Positions 1-8,456 of a stretch of 64,000 bases of DNA are shown one piece after another. Source of the stretch: Nocardia aobensis NBRC 100429 (lineage in GTDB: Bacteria; Actinomycetota; Actinomycetes; Mycobacteriales; Mycobacteriaceae). Under the pieces are notes generated by a model. The model did not search any database. It was not told where the DNA came from and saw only the letters and a list, made by a program, of their open reading frames with translations. The DNA is taken from contig NZ_BAFQ01000062.1 in assembly GCF_000308375.1 (NCBI RefSeq), forward strand, positions 16,951 through 80,950, given 5' to 3'. Both the position numbers and the translations under genes were made by a program. Every line of letters starts with the position of its first letter. Positions within the stretch are counted from its first letter, which is position 1.

Positions 1-1507
1 CCCGGGTGTCCATGGCGACGGCGTCGGAGCCGCCGACCAGCGCCTCGGCGCCGGGCACCGAGGACAGTGCGGTGCGCAGGCGACTCACATCGGCGAATGC
101 GGCGTCGGAGGCCGGTGGCGCGTCCAGGATCACCGACCAGCGCGTCGACCCGTTGTCCGACACGCCGGCGGGGGTCGCGCGCACGACGCCCGGGGTGCCG
201 TCGAGGACCGCCTGCACCCGCTGCGCGGTTTCGGTGCGCGCCAGCACTATCGCGGGATCGCTTGCGCCGGAGGAGAAATGCTCGCTGACAGCCCGCAGGC
301 CGTCGACCGATTCCGCGTGTACGCGGAACTGCTCGGACTGCGCGAGGCCGACATGAGCGAACGGCAGCGCGGCGGCACAGGCGGCCGCGACCACCAGGAA
401 GACGCCGGCCACCGTCGCCGGTCGCCGGACGACCTTTTCCGCGACGGTATGCCAGGCGCCGGAGGTCGCGGTGTCATGACCGTCGACTCGGGGAATGAAC
501 GGCCAGAACACCTTTCGTCCACACAGGGCCAGCGCGGGAGGCAGCGCGACCAGGACGAAGACCGCAGCGATCACCAGCCCCAGTGCACCGAACGCGCCCA
601 GGCCGCGGGTATTGGGGAGCAGCGCGAGCAGCAATATCAACAGGGCCAGCACAACCGTCAGGTTGCTGGCGAGCACCGCGGGCCCGGCTCGCCGCGCGGC
701 GATCCGCAGCGCGGCCCGATGGTCCTCGGTCCGATACAACTCGTCGCGATAGCGAGACACCAGCAGCAACGCATAGTTCGTGCCGGCCCCGAATACCAGC
801 ACGCTGGTGATTCCCGCGGTCGAACCGTCGAACGTCAGACCACTCACCTGGGCGAGCGCGTTTCCCGCCGCGGAGGCGACCCGGTCGGCGACCGCCACCA
901 CCGACAGCGGAATCAACCACAGCACCGGGGAACGGTAGGTCGCTATCAGCAGCACCATCACCACGGCGGCGGTGACCGCGAGCAACAGGGTGTTGGCGCC
1001 GGAGAAGGAGTCGGCGATATCGGCGCCGAAGGCCGGGCCGCCGGTGATGCGCACCTGCAGATCGGCGGGTGCGCCGGCCCGCGCGGCCGCACGCAATTCA
1101 TCGATACGGTCGGTCAGGGCGAAGCCGTTCAGCTCGGACGGAATCGGAGTCTGCCCGAGTGCGGCGCGCTGGTCGGGCGACAGCACGAGACCCGGCCCAC
1201 TCGCGCCGGAACGAATCCGGGCCAGCGCCGCCTCGGCCTGCGCTCGGTCGCCGGGGGTGAGGACTTCGCCGTCGGCGCGGGTGACGATCAGGACCGCCGC
1301 CGCCGAATCCCCGCCGGGAAACTGCCGCAGCAACCGCTGCACCTGCGCGGATTCGGCGTCGTCCGGTAACGAGTTCGGTGCCGAGCCACCCGACTCGCCC
1401 CCACCGGACAGGCCGAGGACCGCGACGGCGGCGACCACCATCGCCGCGAGGATGATCCACCCTCTCCGTCCGGAGACGATCCGCGCATATCGGTCCCATC
1501 CGCCCAT
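1..1507 (-). CDS. MMPL-family transporter (C-terminus cut by window edge)
   Basis: Reading from the ATG at 1507 towards the left edge gives about 500 residues of an RND/MMPL-type membrane transporter. A first transmembrane helix lies right after MGGWDRYARIVSGRRG. A periplasmic-like domain of about 150 residues follows, then a block of hydrophobic helices (LLLAVTAAVVMVLLIATYRS and beyond) holding the family signature FGAGTNYALLLVSRYRDE, a further helix pair, and the start of the second periplasmic domain. The frame is open at base 1, so the second half is outside the window. MMPL proteins export lipids or drugs by proton motive force. The gene diverges from a marR gene, and a perfect palindrome lies 5 bases before its start codon, so repression by that MarR is very likely. 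The substrate cannot be told from the sequence. Confidence 0.9.
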   Translation of the reverse strand, partial: MGGWDRYARIVSGRRGWIILAAMVVAAVAVLGLSGGGESGGSAPNSLPDDAESAQVQRLLRQFPGGDSAAAVLIVTRADGEVLTPGDRAQAEAALARIRSGASGPGLVLSPDQRAALGQTPIPSELNGFALTDRIDELRAAARAGAPADLQVRITGGPAFGADIADSFSGANTLLLAVTAAVVMVLLIATYRSPVLWLIPLSVVAVADRVASAAGNALAQVSGLTFDGSTAGITSVLVFGAGTNYALLLVSRYRDELYRTEDHRAALRIAARRAGPAVLASNLTVVLALLILLLALLPNTRGLGAFGALGLVIAAVFVLVALPPALALCGRKVFWPFIPRVDGHDTATSGAWHTVAEKVVRRPATVAGVFLVVAAACAAALPFAHVGLAQSEQFRVHAESVDGLRAVSEHFSSGASDPAIVLARTETAQRVQAVLDGTPGVVRATPAGVSDNGSTRWSVILDAPPASDAAFADVSRLRTALSSVPGAEALVGGSDAVAMDTR

Positions 1508-1512
1508 CCCGG

Positions 1513-1537
1513 AACTATTTCAGAAACTGAAATAGTT
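1513..1537. promoter_or_regulatory. MarR-type operator, perfect palindrome
   Basis: Eleven-base arms AACTATTTCAG and CTGAAATAGTT are separated by AAA, giving a perfect 25-bp dyad. It sits 5 bases upstream of the MMPL ATG and 70 bases upstream of the marR GTG. Its size and position fit a MarR dimer site that blocks the transporter gene and probably marR itself. Confidence 0.8.
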
Positions 1538-1606
1538 TGCAAAGGGTTCGCCCCTCGGTCCGATTACCCTGTGTGCACGCCCACCGGCGGGAGAAGGGAG
1601 ACAGAG

Positions 1607-2128
1607 GTGACCGAGCGCTCGACCGACGCGGCGCCCATCGAGCGCGACCGCGACGAACTCGAGACGGCGATCGCCCGCGACATCCGCGCGCTCAGCGCCG
1701 TCTCGGATCAGATCTCGCACCTCTTCGCCCATTCGAACGATCTGCGCCCCAACGACTTCCGCGCCCTCATGCATATCGCCACCGCCGACGCGGAAGGAAC
1801 GCCCCTGACCGCCGGACGACTCGGGGCGCTGCTGGGCGTCTCCCCCGGCGCGATCACCTACTTGATCGAGCGCATGATCGAGTCGGGCCATATCGAACGC
1901 GAAGCCGACGACACCGACAAACGCCGTGTGCTACTGCACTACAGCGACCACGGCATGACCGTGGCCGCGGGCTTCTTCACCCCCATCGGCATACAAACCC
2001 GAGCCGCACTCGCCGACCTCCCCGACTCCGACCTGCAGGCCACCCACCGCGTACTGACCGCCATAGTCGGCGCTCTACGCGACCACAGCGCGGCGATCAC
2101 TTCCGAGCGACCACACGCAGAACGATAA
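1607..2128 (+). CDS. MarR-family transcriptional repressor
   Basis: The protein has 173 residues and a winged-helix MarR fold: a helical N-terminus, then LTAGRLGALLGVSPGAITYL as the recognition helix region, ERMIESGHIERE, and the wing with DDTDKRRVLL. This DxRR wing motif is the MarR signature. The GTG at 1607 is preferred because GGGAG lies 6 bases upstream; a GTG at 1571 would add 12 residues. It diverges from the MMPL gene, with the palindrome at 1513-1537 between them, so it most likely represses the exporter and responds to a ligand of that exporter. The 3' end stops 11 bases before the convergent end of the aminotransferase gene that opens the low-GC island. Confidence 0.88.
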   Translation: MTERSTDAAPIERDRDELETAIARDIRALSAVSDQISHLFAHSNDLRPNDFRALMHIATADAEGTPLTAGRLGALLGVSPGAITYLIERMIESGHIEREADDTDKRRVLLHYSDHGMTVAAGFFTPIGIQTRAALADLPDSDLQATHRVLTAIVGALRDHSAAITSERPHAER

Positions 2129-2139
2129 GACGCCTGCAT

Positions 2140-3381
2140 CTACGCTCGACCAGCGGCCAAGCCGCGGCCCACCTTGCGAATACCCTCGGCGCAGATTGCG
2201 ACCTTCTCCAGAACTGAATCCTCGGACACGACCGAAGGGACGAAGAATTTCACTGCCTGGCCGGTGATTCGCAACGAGTTCGAAAAGCCATGTCCGTTCT
2301 GCCCGAACCCTGCATCCTGGACCAGTGGGTAATGGTGCATCGAACGCATCTGAAGGGGAACATCCGCTATCTGGATGTTCTCCGCGCGGAGCGCAGCCAC
2401 GAACTGTTCACGCGGATAACCACATTCCGCAGGATCGAACAAAGCCACCAGGCTGTAGTACGAGTGCCTCGTCGAGCCGGTCGATCTGCTGAGTACGCGC
2501 ACTCCCGGCAATTCGTTCAAAGCGGCACAGATCATATCTGCCGGTTCCTGTCTGGCATCCACAAGCGCAGCAAGGTCATCCAACTGCGCGAGCGCCATCG
2601 CCAAAGCCAGTGGATGCGCACGGTACTTCAGACCGGTACCGGTGAATGCATACCTGGCATTGCTCGAGTCCGGCCGGATACCCTGCACAGCGCGCTGGTT
2701 GAAATGTCCGAGCAACAAAGCGCGTTCGAAGATGTCCTCGTTATTCGTTGCCAGCACACCACCTTCGCCCGCGCACAAGGTCTTCTTCGCCTGCATGCTC
2801 CACGCCGCACCGTCTCCGAAAGAACCGACCACACGCTCACCGATCCTGCTGTCGTAGGCGTGTGAACAGTCCTCGAACAACAACAGCCCGCGGTCGTCGC
2901 AAATTCGGCGAAGAGTCACGACGTCGGCCGGCTGACCCCACATGTGCGTAGCCACAACGGCCTTGGTCCTGCCGGTACACGCACTGTCGATCTGCGCCAC
3001 ATCGATGGTGCCATCTGCGGTCGAGTCGACCAACACCAAACGCACCCCCAGGTGCAGCAACGGCGTGATGGTGGCGAAAAACCCGTAGTCGGAGCAGATG
3101 ACCTCATCACCCGCCCCGAGTCGAGAACCGTAGTACAACGAATGTAACGCCGCTGTTCCGGAACACACAGCGAGCGTTCTCGTCTGCGACGAGTAGCACG
3201 CGAAGGCATCCTCGAAACGACCGACAATGCCACTCCGGTCGTACAGCGAAGTAGCCTCGCGCAACTGCGTTACGACAGCCGATGCGATGCGGTCCGTCAT
3301 GACAGGCCATTCAAACCGGATCGGAGACGACGCCAGCGGTGGACCACCCTGAATCGCTAGCCGACTTGAATCAACTGTCAT
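2140..3381 (-). CDS. DegT/DnrJ/EryC1/StrS-type PLP aminotransferase
   Basis: This 413-residue sugar- or cyclitol-type aminotransferase has the family landmarks. SGTAALHSLYYGSRLGAGDE lies at about 74-93, the FEDCSHAYDS block has Asp171 and His174, and Lys200 in SMQAKKTLCAGEGG is the expected PLP-binding lysine. Such enzymes transfer an amino group to keto-sugars, keto-cyclitols or amino-shikimate precursors. The ATG at 3381 overlaps the end of the oxidoreductase gene by 11 bases. An in-frame upstream extension to 3468 would run deep into that gene and is rejected. It is the last gene of a three-gene operon. Its partner, a Gfo/Idh dehydrogenase, could supply the keto substrate, as in aminocyclitol or 3-amino-sugar routes; the actual substrate is unknown. 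Confidence 0.88.
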   Translation of the reverse strand: MTVDSSRLAIQGGPPLASSPIRFEWPVMTDRIASAVVTQLREATSLYDRSGIVGRFEDAFACYSSQTRTLAVCSGTAALHSLYYGSRLGAGDEVICSDYGFFATITPLLHLGVRLVLVDSTADGTIDVAQIDSACTGRTKAVVATHMWGQPADVVTLRRICDDRGLLLFEDCSHAYDSRIGERVVGSFGDGAAWSMQAKKTLCAGEGGVLATNNEDIFERALLLGHFNQRAVQGIRPDSSNARYAFTGTGLKYRAHPLALAMALAQLDDLAALVDARQEPADMICAALNELPGVRVLSRSTGSTRHSYYSLVALFDPAECGYPREQFVAALRAENIQIADVPLQMRSMHHYPLVQDAGFGQNGHGFSNSLRITGQAVKFFVPSVVSEDSVLEKVAICAEGIRKVGRGLAAGRA

Positions 3382-4345
3382 AGCAGGGTACCTCGCGCGC
3401 CGAGTCGGAGTGGCGGTAGAGAGACTCGATGAGGGCGAGCACCGATTCCTGTTCATACAATGCAGCACGCCAGTTTCCCTGGCCGGTCAGGAATCCCGCT
3501 TCTACGAGGTCTCGGATCTGTACGAGTACCGGATCACTCACAGCATGCGCAGATGCTCGTGCCGGCACCACGGGGACGGAACTCCATCCACCAGGGCCGG
3601 GGGCGGCACCATCCCGGACCATTAGTCGCCTTCTGGACTCCCGTCTCGACCAAGCACCCAGCAGCAGTTGGACTCGGATTCCGGTCGATGCGTACTCCAG
3701 GGAAATGCGCGCTTCTCGCTCGCACGCGCGTGCTTCCGCACCTCGCGAATCGAGCACGGCATGAGCGATGGTGGGCGTACCCAGACATAGGTTGATCAGA
3801 TCAAAGTAGTGGTAACCGAGGTCGATCAATACCCCACCACCGCTTCGACTACGGTCCGTGCGCCAACCGTGCACCCCAGGATCGAACGGAACTTTGACGT
3901 CGATCATAAATTCTGCGGGCCCGTGTTGCGCGCCGAAGGCAGTTACTATTGCCATACCGAACTCACTGTGCCGCATCGACAACAACGGCGCCAAAGGCGT
4001 CTCGAAATCGATTGCCGCGCGACGTAACAACACCAGATCCGTCGCTTTGGTCACCAACGGCTTCTCGATCAGAGTAGGTACCCCCGCGCGCAGCAGGGCT
4101 ATTCCGATCGGCAGGTGCGTGTCGTGCGGAGTAGCGACCACCGCCAGATCCGGACGTACGATCCGAACTGCATCTGCAAGATTCTCGAATACCGGTACTT
4201 CCATCACACTGCGTTGCAGACTCCACGCCCTGTGCCGCTCCTCCACAATCGCTACGACTGCCATGTCGGCCATAGCCGCCATCGCCGGATAGTACGTTTC
4301 CAAGCCCCGTTTTCCGGCGCCGACGAGGAGGACACCGATGTTCAT
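3371..4345 (-). CDS. Gfo/Idh/MocA-family NAD(P)-dependent oxidoreductase
   Basis: The protein has 324 residues. An N-terminal Rossmann fold carries GAGKRG at 9-14. The EKP motif of the family is at 94-96 in TLIEKPL. A C-terminal domain carries GGGVLIDLGYHYFDL, which holds the usual D-x-x-x-H active-site pattern. Family members oxidise or reduce sugars, inositols and related polyols. The start overlaps the upstream TIR/ThiL gene by 4 bases (ATGA), and the downstream aminotransferase start overlaps this gene by 11 bases, so the three are almost certainly co-translated. Dehydrogenation followed by transamination is the simplest joint reading of this gene and the aminotransferase. Confidence 0.88.
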   Translation of the reverse strand: MNIGVLLVGAGKRGLETYYPAMAAMADMAVVAIVEERHRAWSLQRSVMEVPVFENLADAVRIVRPDLAVVATPHDTHLPIGIALLRAGVPTLIEKPLVTKATDLVLLRRAAIDFETPLAPLLSMRHSEFGMAIVTAFGAQHGPAEFMIDVKVPFDPGVHGWRTDRSRSGGGVLIDLGYHYFDLINLCLGTPTIAHAVLDSRGAEARACEREARISLEYASTGIRVQLLLGAWSRRESRRRLMVRDGAAPGPGGWSSVPVVPARASAHAVSDPVLVQIRDLVEAGFLTGQGNWRAALYEQESVLALIESLYRHSDSAREVPCYDS

Positions 4346-7300
4346 CGCTCTGCACTGCCCGGAGACTTGTTCATGATCTGGCGGGTTGCGTCCCGCGCAA
4401 ATTCAAGCCAGTCGCGAGCGCGAAGTTCGTAGGGATGTGCGACGAACTTCTCATCCGTAAAGAACGGCAGAATGTGAGCGCCGCCGTCATTCGCAATGAG
4501 GCGAATTCCGTCGTGTGACCATTCACCGCGAGAAACTACTCGACCGATCACTGCTGCCGACGGATATTCGCTAGCGACTTTCGGGGCGGCGAGAGCTTCG
4601 AACTCCGCCGCCCTTTCGGGTTGTACGGTTACCAATACCTCCCAATCGTGGCCGGCATTCATCGCGAACAGAAAAGGGGCGATACCCAGTTCGGCAGCCA
4701 GCCGACGGACGTCATCATTGATCAAGCGATCCAGCCTGCTCACGTCGATCTCCAATCCGACGCCGGACGCCTCACCGACGAGCTGAGCGCACGCCAGCAG
4801 ACCGTCGCTGGTATCGATGGCCGCCGTCGCGATATTTCGATTCGCGATCTCGCGCATGATGTCGACGGCCAGACCGAGGTCGTTGAATTTTGCATTCCGA
4901 TCGACGAGCGGCCTCGTCGCTGCCTTCATCCGCTCGGAGAGGTGGGGAAGCAACTCGTGCGCCCATCGGGTGCCCAACCCGTTTACTACTCCGTCGGCGC
5001 CGGCGGAAAGGGTGAGAACCACCGCGTCACCCACCCGCGCCCCAGAGCGGCGCAAGGCTCCCCCACGCGGAATCTTGCCAACTACGGTGGTGGTGAGACT
5101 GTCGGCCGGACGTTCTTTGAGGTCGCCGCCGATCACCGCCGCGCCGAACTTCGCGGCTTCCATGGCGACCGCTTGGAGGAGCGCGCGTGTCCACGACGCG
5201 GCGGTGGTGCGCTGAAGGTGCAGATTGAGCAAAATTCCAAGCGGCTCGCCGCCCATCGCAATGATGTCGGACAGCGAGCTGACGACAGCGAACCGGGCAG
5301 CGTAGTGAGCCGATTCCAGATCGCTGGTACGCAACAGCGCGGGCGGCACAGAGTCGGTCGAGACGGCGAAATCCTCGGTGGGACTTATCCGCAATATGGC
5401 GGCATCGTCACCAACGCTCAACACGATGTTGTCGGAATTCATCCGGTGGCGGCTGATGAGTCCGTGGGCGATCCAGTTATGTACCGAAAATTCGCCGACT
5501 CCGGTCATCTCGATATCATCATCTATTTGATTCGGCAAAACCATATTGTGAGTAAGGTGCGCCATCTCGGCACGAATTGCCGCCTGGGCTACCTTATGGT
5601 CGTTGTCACCGAGGGAGCCCAGCGTTTCGGTGAGTAGCCGCATAGCCCCGTCTAGGTCGCCGATATGCGCGAGACAGCGGGCGACGAGACGGGCAGAGTT
5701 CGCAGCTTCCGGCACCTTGCCGAGCCGGTTGAACTCACGTTGCGCGAACTCGTAGCGGTCCATCGCCTCAGGCGAATTGCCGAGAGAATACTCCAGATCT
5801 CCCATACCTGCAGTAACCCGGGCAATCATATAGTCGTGCCCCCGCCGTTCCCCGACACGAAGTACTTTCCGCAGAGTCGGGCGCAACATACCCACCTGCG
5901 TATCACTGTGACTAGAGAAATCCATTTCGAGCCGCACAATCGATTCGAGGACACCAGCCAATCGAATCGGGTTGTCGTATTGCTGCAGCTGCTTATAGCT
6001 GGATTGAAGGATATCTTTCGCGGATTCGTAGTCATGATCGATCGCGTAATTTACGCGAGCCAATTGGTACGCGATTACGCTGGTGAGATACCCTGCGGAA
6101 CGCATATTCACAGGACGGGTCTCTTCCAGCGCGCGATTGAGCAGTCGCTGTGCGGAATCGAGGTTTCCTGCTCGCCGCTCCAGAGTGGCGAGCTCGCGCA
6201 GGCAGTCGGCGTGCAGCATCCTGCGAGCACCCGAGGAGGGTATCCGAGACTTCAGCAATGCCGTATCTCGCAGGTCTTCGGAATAGTGGGACGCGCGCTG
6301 GAGATGCTCTCGCGCCGAGGAATACCGTCCCTGTTCTTTATGAATCATCCCCAACAGCCGGTGAGTGCAGATGATCATCGGCCAATCGGATGCTGCCAGG
6401 CATTTCGCCAGAATCGTTTCGCCTCGCCCGACGGCTCCATAGACTCGGCCGAGCTCGAACTCCAGCGATAACAGATCCAAGCTGATCGCCAGCGTAGTGG
6501 AGGTCTCTTGGGCGATCATCTCGGTCAAGGGTTCCGCGGTGAGCACTTCGAGCGCGGTTGTCCAGTCACCCACGAAACGCCGGACCGCCGCATAGGCCAG
6601 GACCGTAGCAAGGCGATGTTCATGCATTGGTGGCATTTCGTAGACCGCAAATCGGTATGCCTCCTCGGCCGCTCTGGCCGCCGCCCGATCGAGGCAGAAT
6701 TTATCAGCGAGCAGATGAAAGGGAGTACCGTCGTTCAACCTGAGGGAGCGTTCGGTCAGGTCGGTGTCGATGGCGGCGTCGAACCGCCGTCGCGGTTGAC
6801 GATGCTGAGGTCTACGGTGCCGCGCCAGCCCGCTCGTCACCGCACCGTTCAGTTCGAGCACCGACGCCCCCGCCGGCGGCGGATGCCCGTTCGCCAATGT
6901 CAAATAGATCACTGCCTGGACCCGCGTTACCGCATTTCGCAGCACCTGCGCTATTTCTGGGCTTTCTCTCGCCGCCGACGTCCACAGCACGGCTACTGCG
7001 CCATCCTCGCCACCCGCCGACGTGGCGACGCCGGCACTGTAATACTTGACATCATCGACACCCAATTTCACCAATCGCTCGTGCACTGTGTCGACGAGAT
7101 AGCTGTCCTCCCAGTCGTACACGACGGTGAAATCGGCCGAGCTTATACTTTCGACCTCAACCTGGGCTTGTTTCCGCGCCGGATGGCGATAGTTTTCGCG
7201 AATAGCCGCTACCAATTTGTCGAACGAGTTCGGGGTCATTTCGAGGCGAAAATAAGTACGCCCCTTGATCACTCGCAGAAGATCTTTACCTGCCTCTGTT

Positions 7301-7608
7301 TCGGGCTCGGGGTCGGCGCCGATCACAATAGGTATCAGGTTGCTGTCACGATTCGCCAGAGTTGTCGACACCTCGATTTCCGTAAAGTGTCGGTCGAGAT
7401 ATTGAGAGGACACGAGGGCGAGTACGACCGTCGCTCGATGCAGCGCTCTTCCGATGTTGACCATCACGGAACGACCAGGCTCGAACTCATCGTCCATGAT
7501 TACGTCGATGCCGCGTGAGGCCAGTTCCGCGCGGACTGCCATCGCCCTGCTCCGCTCCGATCCGGCGTAGCTGAGAAACACCTGCGGCGCGGTGACCGTG
7601 TCGACCAT
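4342..7608 (-). CDS. TIR - TPR-like - ThiL/AIR-synthase fusion protein, 1088 aa
   Basis: Residues 8-135 form a TIR fold. VFLSYAGS opens it, and SSQYLDRHFTEIEV (67-80) aligns with the S-x-x-Y...W-C-x-x-E block of NAD-cleaving TIRs, placing Glu79 at the catalytic glutamate, with Phe75 where Trp is usual. Residues 158-255 look like a second, degenerate alpha/beta domain beginning FTVVYDWEDSY. Residues 300-690 are helical repeats of TPR type (GRYSSAREHLQRAS, GNLDSAQRLLNRAL, GNSPEAMDRYEFAQ). Residues 703-1045 resemble thiamine-monophosphate kinase/AIR synthase: SVGDDAA 731-737, LSDIIAMGG 779-787, GGD 827-829, DTSDGLL 932-938. The ThiL GGEDYELL motif is altered to AGHDWEVL (985-992). AGAGAGG lies upstream of the ATG as ribosome site, and a TATTAT candidate -10 lies on the minus strand at 7674-7679. 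It starts an operon whose next gene overlaps by 4 bases. This order of domains is not one I recognise. The function is unknown; nucleotide- or NAD-triggered activity is inference. Confidence 0.85.
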   Translation of the reverse strand: MVDTVTAPQVFLSYAGSERSRAMAVRAELASRGIDVIMDDEFEPGRSVMVNIGRALHRATVVLALVSSQYLDRHFTEIEVSTTLANRDSNLIPIVIGADPEPETEAGKDLLRVIKGRTYFRLEMTPNSFDKLVAAIRENYRHPARKQAQVEVESISSADFTVVYDWEDSYLVDTVHERLVKLGVDDVKYYSAGVATSAGGEDGAVAVLWTSAARESPEIAQVLRNAVTRVQAVIYLTLANGHPPPAGASVLELNGAVTSGLARHRRPQHRQPRRRFDAAIDTDLTERSLRLNDGTPFHLLADKFCLDRAAARAAEEAYRFAVYEMPPMHEHRLATVLAYAAVRRFVGDWTTALEVLTAEPLTEMIAQETSTTLAISLDLLSLEFELGRVYGAVGRGETILAKCLAASDWPMIICTHRLLGMIHKEQGRYSSAREHLQRASHYSEDLRDTALLKSRIPSSGARRMLHADCLRELATLERRAGNLDSAQRLLNRALEETRPVNMRSAGYLTSVIAYQLARVNYAIDHDYESAKDILQSSYKQLQQYDNPIRLAGVLESIVRLEMDFSSHSDTQVGMLRPTLRKVLRVGERRGHDYMIARVTAGMGDLEYSLGNSPEAMDRYEFAQREFNRLGKVPEAANSARLVARCLAHIGDLDGAMRLLTETLGSLGDNDHKVAQAAIRAEMAHLTHNMVLPNQIDDDIEMTGVGEFSVHNWIAHGLISRHRMNSDNIVLSVGDDAAILRISPTEDFAVSTDSVPPALLRTSDLESAHYAARFAVVSSLSDIIAMGGEPLGILLNLHLQRTTAASWTRALLQAVAMEAAKFGAAVIGGDLKERPADSLTTTVVGKIPRGGALRRSGARVGDAVVLTLSAGADGVVNGLGTRWAHELLPHLSERMKAATRPLVDRNAKFNDLGLAVDIMREIANRNIATAAIDTSDGLLACAQLVGEASGVGLEIDVSRLDRLINDDVRRLAAELGIAPFLFAMNAGHDWEVLVTVQPERAAEFEALAAPKVASEYPSAAVIGRVVSRGEWSHDGIRLIANDGGAHILPFFTDEKFVAHPYELRARDWLEFARDATRQIMNKSPGSAER

Positions 7609-7767
7609 TTATTGCCTCTCTGCCGGTTTTTCCTGACCCATTGGCGAGCAACCATCGTAATGCGAGAAGTTCAATAATATCTGCACAGGCACTTGCACCT
7701 TCACCCCCGAATGGCCGGTGCCCGATACCTGACGTAGAGTCATCGGCAAACTTCGACGAGATGAGGT

Positions 7768-8223
7768 ATGGAAAAGATGATCGACGACGGGCTGCTGCAC
7801 ACTCTGACGACGCAGGCCGCCACTGAGGGCATACAGCGATTGATCGTGGGTGCGGTGGTTCCTTGTGATGCCGGCGTGCTGCTTCTCAAACGTCCCGAAG
7901 GCGACTTCATGGGCGGTATCTTCGAATTGCCCAGCGGCAAAGTTGAACACGGCGAAAGCCTGACCGAAGCGCTGGCTCGTGAAGTTCACGAGGAGAGCGG
8001 GCTGATCGTCACTGATATTCGCGGATACCTGGGTAGCTTCGATTACATATCGGGCAGCGGCAAGAAGAGCCGGCAGTTCAATTTCGCAGTGAACGTGGAC
8101 CGGACGGAACCTGTCGAGTTGTCCGAACATGACGCCTTCCTCTGGGCCGCACCGACCGGCGACCTACCGGTCACTGATTCCGTCGAGCGAATTATTCAGG
8201 CATACCGCCGGACGTTCAGCTGA
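7768..8223 (+). CDS. Nudix hydrolase
   Basis: The protein has 151 residues with a complete Nudix box: Gly57, five residues, Glu63, seven residues, then REVHEESGL from 71. The two catalytic glutamates of REVHEE are present. LPSGKVEHGE precedes the box as in MutT/ADP-ribose-type enzymes. Such proteins hydrolyse nucleoside diphosphates linked to another group. The gene diverges from the TIR/ThiL operon across 159 bases and shares its lower GC, so the two may share control. The ATG at 7768 follows GATGAGGT; a second ATG at 7777 is possible. The substrate is not predictable, but a neighbour with a potential NADase TIR domain makes ADP-ribose- or NAD-derived products worth testing. Confidence 0.9.
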   Translation: MEKMIDDGLLHTLTTQAATEGIQRLIVGAVVPCDAGVLLLKRPEGDFMGGIFELPSGKVEHGESLTEALAREVHEESGLIVTDIRGYLGSFDYISGSGKKSRQFNFAVNVDRTEPVELSEHDAFLWAAPTGDLPVTDSVERIIQAYRRTFS

Positions 8224-8456
8224 CGCCGCGTAGAACGATCTTCCGTCGACGATCAACACCCCAGCCGTCGACTCGACATCCGGCATCCCGATCCCCTACC
8301 GACTCTTGCTCGATGCGGCACTGTTACCGGCACATCTTACGCCACACCGGCTGAACTTGTTGGGGCGGCGAACATTTGGCGTGCCACTTCTCGGCCAGTA
8401 GCCTATCGCTCGCGCCACCTGCCGATCGCACTTGTCCGGTAGGTCGCGCTTGTCTC

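Noticed and set aside
8224..8456. Small gene between the Nudix and HIT genes
   Set aside because: Only short frames without ribosome sites or recognisable products; read as a convergent intergenic region.
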